Shown here piece after piece: positions 5,985-8,287 of a DNA stretch of 8,287 bases (positions within the stretch are counted from its first letter, which is position 1; each line of letters begins with the position of its first letter). Both the position numbers and the translations under genes were made by a program. The notes beneath the pieces were generated by a model, which saw only the letters and a program-made list of their open reading frames with translations, searched no databases and was not told the origin of the DNA. This DNA is from JBOGGN01 sp050744165 (GTDB lineage: Bacteria > Actinomycetota > Acidimicrobiia > Acidimicrobiales > Palsa-688), in assembly GCA_050744165.1 (NCBI GenBank), contig JBOGGN010000320.1, forward strand, positions 1 to 8,287, given 5' to 3'.

Positions 5985-8156
5985 ATGGCGACGGCGGCGG
6001 GTTCGGCTTCCGGCGCGCCTGAGGGACGGCCCGAGTCCCGACGGCGGTCCACAGCGGCGGTGCTCGCCGTGGGGCAGCCCGACGGGGGGTCCGTGTCGGG
6101 GCCCGAGACCCGACGGCGGTTTACCGCGGCGGTGCTCGCCGTGGTGGTAATTCTCGTCGGGGTGGCGGTGGTGCTGGCCTGGCCTCCAGGGCAGGGGTCC
6201 GGTGTCCCCGGAGCTCCCCGCGGCCTGCGGGTCCAGGCGGCGACTGGCGCCTCCGTTCAGGCGACGTGGGACCTGGCGCCGTCGGTGTCCAGCTACCAGG
6301 TCCGAGTGACGCCCGCCGGCGGCGGCGCTCCTGTGGTCACCGCCCGGGCGTGGACAAACTCGATCGTGCTCCCCGGGCTCACGATTGGCGCCGCCTACCG
6401 GGTGGCAGTCGCCCCGACCAACGCCCAGTCGGGCGCCTCGGTCTCGGCTTTGGTCACCGTCGAGCCCGACCGGGCGCCGGGGCCACCGGTCAGGGTCGAC
6501 GCCACCCAGATGGCCGCAACCAACAGCTTGCATGTGAACTGGGTGCTGGCGACATCGGGGATGGCGGCGACAGGGGCAGTTGTCCGGGTGTACCAAGGCT
6601 CCGTCGACTGGGCGTCGGTCACCTGCGAGGCGTCATGCACCACGGCCACCTTCTGGGATCTGCCGTATGGGTTCACCTACCGCGTGCTGGTGGAGACCAC
6701 CAACGCCGGTGGCCAGGGCCTATCGGCGTGGTCGGGGCCGGTGCCGCTGGTGAACCCCTGCCACCAGACAGGGACCTGTGTCAGCATCGACGCCGCGACC
6801 GGCGCCGGAAAGGCCGAGCCGAGCGCCGCGGGGTTCTTGGATTCCCTGTACCCGGTGGGCAACACCGTCAAGCTTGCTAAAGCCCTCCACCCCGTCATGT
6901 GGCGGGGCTCGCCGACCTACAACCCGACCACCCGCACCCTCGACTGGTCGTCCTGGGATGCTGGGGTGGCGACCGGGGCCAAGACGACGATGCTCCTCTC
7001 CAACCTGTGGAGCGACGAGACCACCACCGGCGCCGGCGCCCGCACTCCCTGGTCGGACTGGGGAGCCTACGCCTCGTGGGTCACGGCCACGGTGCGCAAG
7101 ATCGAATCCTCGGGCCACCGGGTCGACTACTGGGAGATCCAGAACGAGCCCGGCGCCCCCACCTACTACACCGCCGCCGGGTGGGCCACCGCTACCGTCG
7201 CCGACTTCCTCCAGCAGTTCCTCGTGGCGTACCGGGCCATCAAGGCCGCCGACCGCGACGCGGCGATCATTGGGCCCTCCCTGTCGGCCTTCGCCGACTA
7301 TCCCGGGGAATTCGATCCCCGGCAGCCCGACCTGGTGACCTTCTTGAACTTCGCGGCTGCGAACGGCTTGCGCCTGGCGGCGGTCACCTGGCACGAGATC
7401 GGCGAGAGCCTGGGGCCACAGCCCCGTGATTCTGCCAACCTGCCCGAGATCATCGAGGACCACGTGGTCGAGGCGCGAGCCCTGATCGCCGCCCGCCCGG
7501 CCCTGGGCCACCCCCAAGTCTGGGTCAACGAGTATGGGCGGCCCACCAACTACGAGATCCCCGGCTGGACCCTGGGCGACCTGGTGGCGCTCGAAGCCGC
7601 CGGTGTCGACCGATCCGGTCGTAGTTGCTGGCCGGAGGTGGTGCCCGGCAGCCCACCGTTCGACGATTGCAGCGCCCCGACCCTCGACGGGTTGCTTGCC
7701 AACAACGGCACCGTCCCCCGAGCCGACTACTGGGTTTATGCCACCTACACCCACCTGACCGGCACCGTGGTCGCCACCACTTCGAGCGACGCCACCATCC
7801 CGGTGCTGGCCGCCCGCACCAGCGACGCCCGGGTGGTGGCCATGATCGGGCGGGACGTGGGCTGCCTGCCGGCCGCCAACGAGATTTGCGCCGCCGCCCA
7901 AGCCGCCGGTACCGCGGCCGCGGCGCCGGGTGCCTCGGCCAACGCGCCGGTCCCCGTGAGCGTCGGCGTCCGCCTGCCGTGGGCGGGCTCGACCGCCAAG
8001 GTGGCCGTTTCGGTCATTGATCCCTCGTGGCTGCCGGTGACCGCGCCTCGCCCGGTCGTCAGCGGCTCCCGGGCCGTGGTCGGCGGGCTGCTGGACCTCT
8101 CGCTGCCGGCGGTCGCCGATGGGCAGGTGTACCTGGTGTCCATCACCCGCCCGTGA
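5985..8156 (+). CDS. Membrane-anchored protein with two FN3-like domains and a GH39-like (clan GH-A) glycosidase domain
   Basis: The protein has 723 residues. A basic cytoplasmic tail (1-46, with two copies of an RRR motif) precedes one membrane segment (FTAAVLAVVVILVGVAVVLAW, 46-66), giving a type II anchor with the rest outside. Two fibronectin type III-like beta domains follow (about 74-160 and 163-255; YRVAVAPTNAQSGAS and YRVLVETTNAGGQGLSAWSG are typical G-strand regions). The catalytic region spans about 286-600 and has clan GH-A signatures: WEIQNEPG with putative acid/base E388, VTWHE (468-471), and VWVNEYGRP with putative nucleophile E516. The C-terminus (about 600-723) looks like the beta-sandwich common after GH39 barrels. 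Eight cysteines occur as close pairs (214/218, 259/265, 548/562, 627/635), fitting disulfides in an extracellular protein. ATG 5985 was chosen for the anchor placement and a purine-rich AGGAAG/GGGGA upstream. It lies 32 bp after the permease, so is probably co-transcribed. The substrate is unknown; GH5, GH30 or GH79-like relatives are alternatives. Confidence 0.82.
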   Translation: MATAAGSASGAPEGRPESRRRSTAAVLAVGQPDGGSVSGPETRRRFTAAVLAVVVILVGVAVVLAWPPGQGSGVPGAPRGLRVQAATGASVQATWDLAPSVSSYQVRVTPAGGGAPVVTARAWTNSIVLPGLTIGAAYRVAVAPTNAQSGASVSALVTVEPDRAPGPPVRVDATQMAATNSLHVNWVLATSGMAATGAVVRVYQGSVDWASVTCEASCTTATFWDLPYGFTYRVLVETTNAGGQGLSAWSGPVPLVNPCHQTGTCVSIDAATGAGKAEPSAAGFLDSLYPVGNTVKLAKALHPVMWRGSPTYNPTTRTLDWSSWDAGVATGAKTTMLLSNLWSDETTTGAGARTPWSDWGAYASWVTATVRKIESSGHRVDYWEIQNEPGAPTYYTAAGWATATVADFLQQFLVAYRAIKAADRDAAIIGPSLSAFADYPGEFDPRQPDLVTFLNFAAANGLRLAAVTWHEIGESLGPQPRDSANLPEIIEDHVVEARALIAARPALGHPQVWVNEYGRPTNYEIPGWTLGDLVALEAAGVDRSGRSCWPEVVPGSPPFDDCSAPTLDGLLANNGTVPRADYWVYATYTHLTGTVVATTSSDATIPVLAARTSDARVVAMIGRDVGCLPAANEICAAAQAAGTAAAAPGASANAPVPVSVGVRLPWAGSTAKVAVSVIDPSWLPVTAPRPVVSGSRAVVGGLLDLSLPAVADGQVYLVSITRP
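6028..6144 (+). repeat. 72-bp-period imperfect duplication encoding the N-terminal tail of the glycosidase
   Basis: Bases 6028-6072 and 6100-6144 align with 41 of 45 identities at a period of 72 bases. They encode RPESRRRSTAAVLAV and GPETRRRFTAAVLAV, so the cytoplasmic Arg cluster and the first part of the membrane helix are duplicated. Only the second copy continues into a full membrane segment; the first runs into GQPDGGSVS. The copies have diverged more than the other duplications in the window, suggesting an older event. Confidence 0.85.
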
Positions 8157-8162
8157 CGGGCG
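8148..8162 (+). terminator. Possible hairpin terminator enclosing the glycosidase stop codon
   Basis: CGCCCG (8148-8153) and CGGGCG (8157-8162) form a 6-bp GC stem whose three-base loop is the TGA stop codon itself. No T-tract follows (ACCGTTCC), so at best it is a U-less terminator of a kind proposed for some actinobacteria. It could also be chance in GC-rich DNA. Confidence 0.3.
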
Positions 8163-8223
8163 ACCGTTCCTGGGGCCTTCCTTAACTTAACGGTGTTACT
8201 TGTCATCTATGAAGGAGCGCTCT
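8163..8223 (+). promoter_or_regulatory. AT-rich intergenic segment, candidate promoter region for a downstream gene
   Basis: After the glycosidase stop, base composition shifts toward A/T. The direct repeat TTAACTTAAC covers 8182-8191, with a related GTTAC at 8195-8199, then CATCTATGAA. No -10 element fitting TANNNT with good spacing could be fixed; TATGAA (8208-8213) is the nearest. Repeated TTAAC could also be an activator or repressor site. The composition change and the ribosome binding site that follows suggest a new transcription unit beginning here and continuing past the window edge. Confidence 0.35.
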
Positions 8224-8271
8224 GTGTCAAGAGTGCCGGGACGGTTTTTCCCGGCTCCTTTGGCCCCGTAG
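8224..8271 (+). CDS. Possible 15-codon leader ORF
   Basis: GTG 8224 opens a short frame that ends at TAG 8269-8271 and reads VSRVPGRFFPAPLAP (the first residue would be Met). It is preceded by GAAGGAG (8211-8217) with a 6-nt spacer, a near-ideal Shine-Dalgarno arrangement. ATG 8209 is in the same frame and would add MKERS, but it would lack a ribosome binding site. The frame overlaps a hairpin (8235-8255) and the start of another (8263-8275), as in translated leaders that control downstream transcription. It has no recognised family, and length alone is not evidence of coding. Confidence 0.35.
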   Translation: MSRVPGRFFPAPLAP

Positions 8272-8275
8272 GGGC
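8235..8275 (+). other. Two consecutive hairpins in the downstream leader region
   Basis: GCCGGGA (8235-8241) pairs with TCCCGGC (8249-8255) around a T-rich 7-base loop. GCCCC (8263-8267) pairs with GGGGC (8271-8275) around a 3-base loop, and AGGGTTTGTCTT follows to the window end. The second hairpin with its T-rich tail is weakly terminator-like. Together with the short ORF they could form an attenuator, but the downstream gene is not visible. Confidence 0.4.
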
Positions 8276-8287
8276 AGGGTTTGTCTT

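Noticed and set aside
416..6144. CRISPR array or VNTR locus
   Set aside because: The repeats are unrelated to each other, occur mostly as two copies, and lie within or at the ends of genes.
6720..7901. Long open frame of 393 codons on the minus strand
   Set aside because: It is antisense to the glycosidase domain, whose motifs are clear; the antisense product is Gly/Val/Arg-rich with no family features.
8157..8287. Known riboswitch (c-di-AMP, cobalamin or c-di-GMP class) or tRNA at the window end
   Set aside because: No conserved core motif of these classes was recognised by eye and no cloverleaf could be drawn; the visible part may be too short to decide.

Overview
The window is high-GC DNA with dense, co-directional genes, all on the + strand. 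It looks like an actinobacterial chromosome, probably a deep-branching group such as Acidimicrobiia. That placement is inferred from four things: the MurT-GatD pair, the actinobacterial type of LolA-like protein followed by an ABC-2 exporter, the codon composition, and a possible leaderless start. No RNA gene, CRISPR array, transposase or phage gene was seen.

Layout. (1) Positions 1-2776 hold a tightly packed cluster: the 3' end of murT, then gatD, then pncB. MurT and GatD together form lipid II isoglutaminyl synthase, which amidates D-Glu in the peptidoglycan stem peptide. PncB is nicotinate phosphoribosyltransferase, an NAD salvage enzyme; its ATG overlaps the gatD stop. (2) Positions 2825-5952 hold an envelope module: a secreted LolA/DUF2092-like protein, an ABC ATPase and an ABC-2 permease. 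(3) Positions 5985-8156 encode a 723-residue membrane-anchored protein with two fibronectin type III-like domains and a clan GH-A (GH39-like) glycosidase domain. It lies 32 bp after the permease and is probably co-transcribed with it. (4) Positions 8157-8287 are AT-richer and non-coding apart from a possible 15-codon leader ORF with a strong Shine-Dalgarno sequence and small hairpins. This is probably the control region of a gene beyond the window.

The most unusual sequence signal is a perfect 38-bp palindrome (1105-1142), AT-richer than its surroundings. It sits in frame inside gatD, within an insertion of about 60 residues just before the catalytic histidine. The second signal is recurrent short direct duplication: at least six independent cases in 8.3 kb, two of them at gene junctions. 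In coding sequence every repeat period is a multiple of three, while the two duplications that are not multiples of three fall exactly at stop codons. No wholly novel defence or mobile system is evident. The genes themselves are recognisable families, and the exporter-glycosidase operon is the part whose biological role is least clear.
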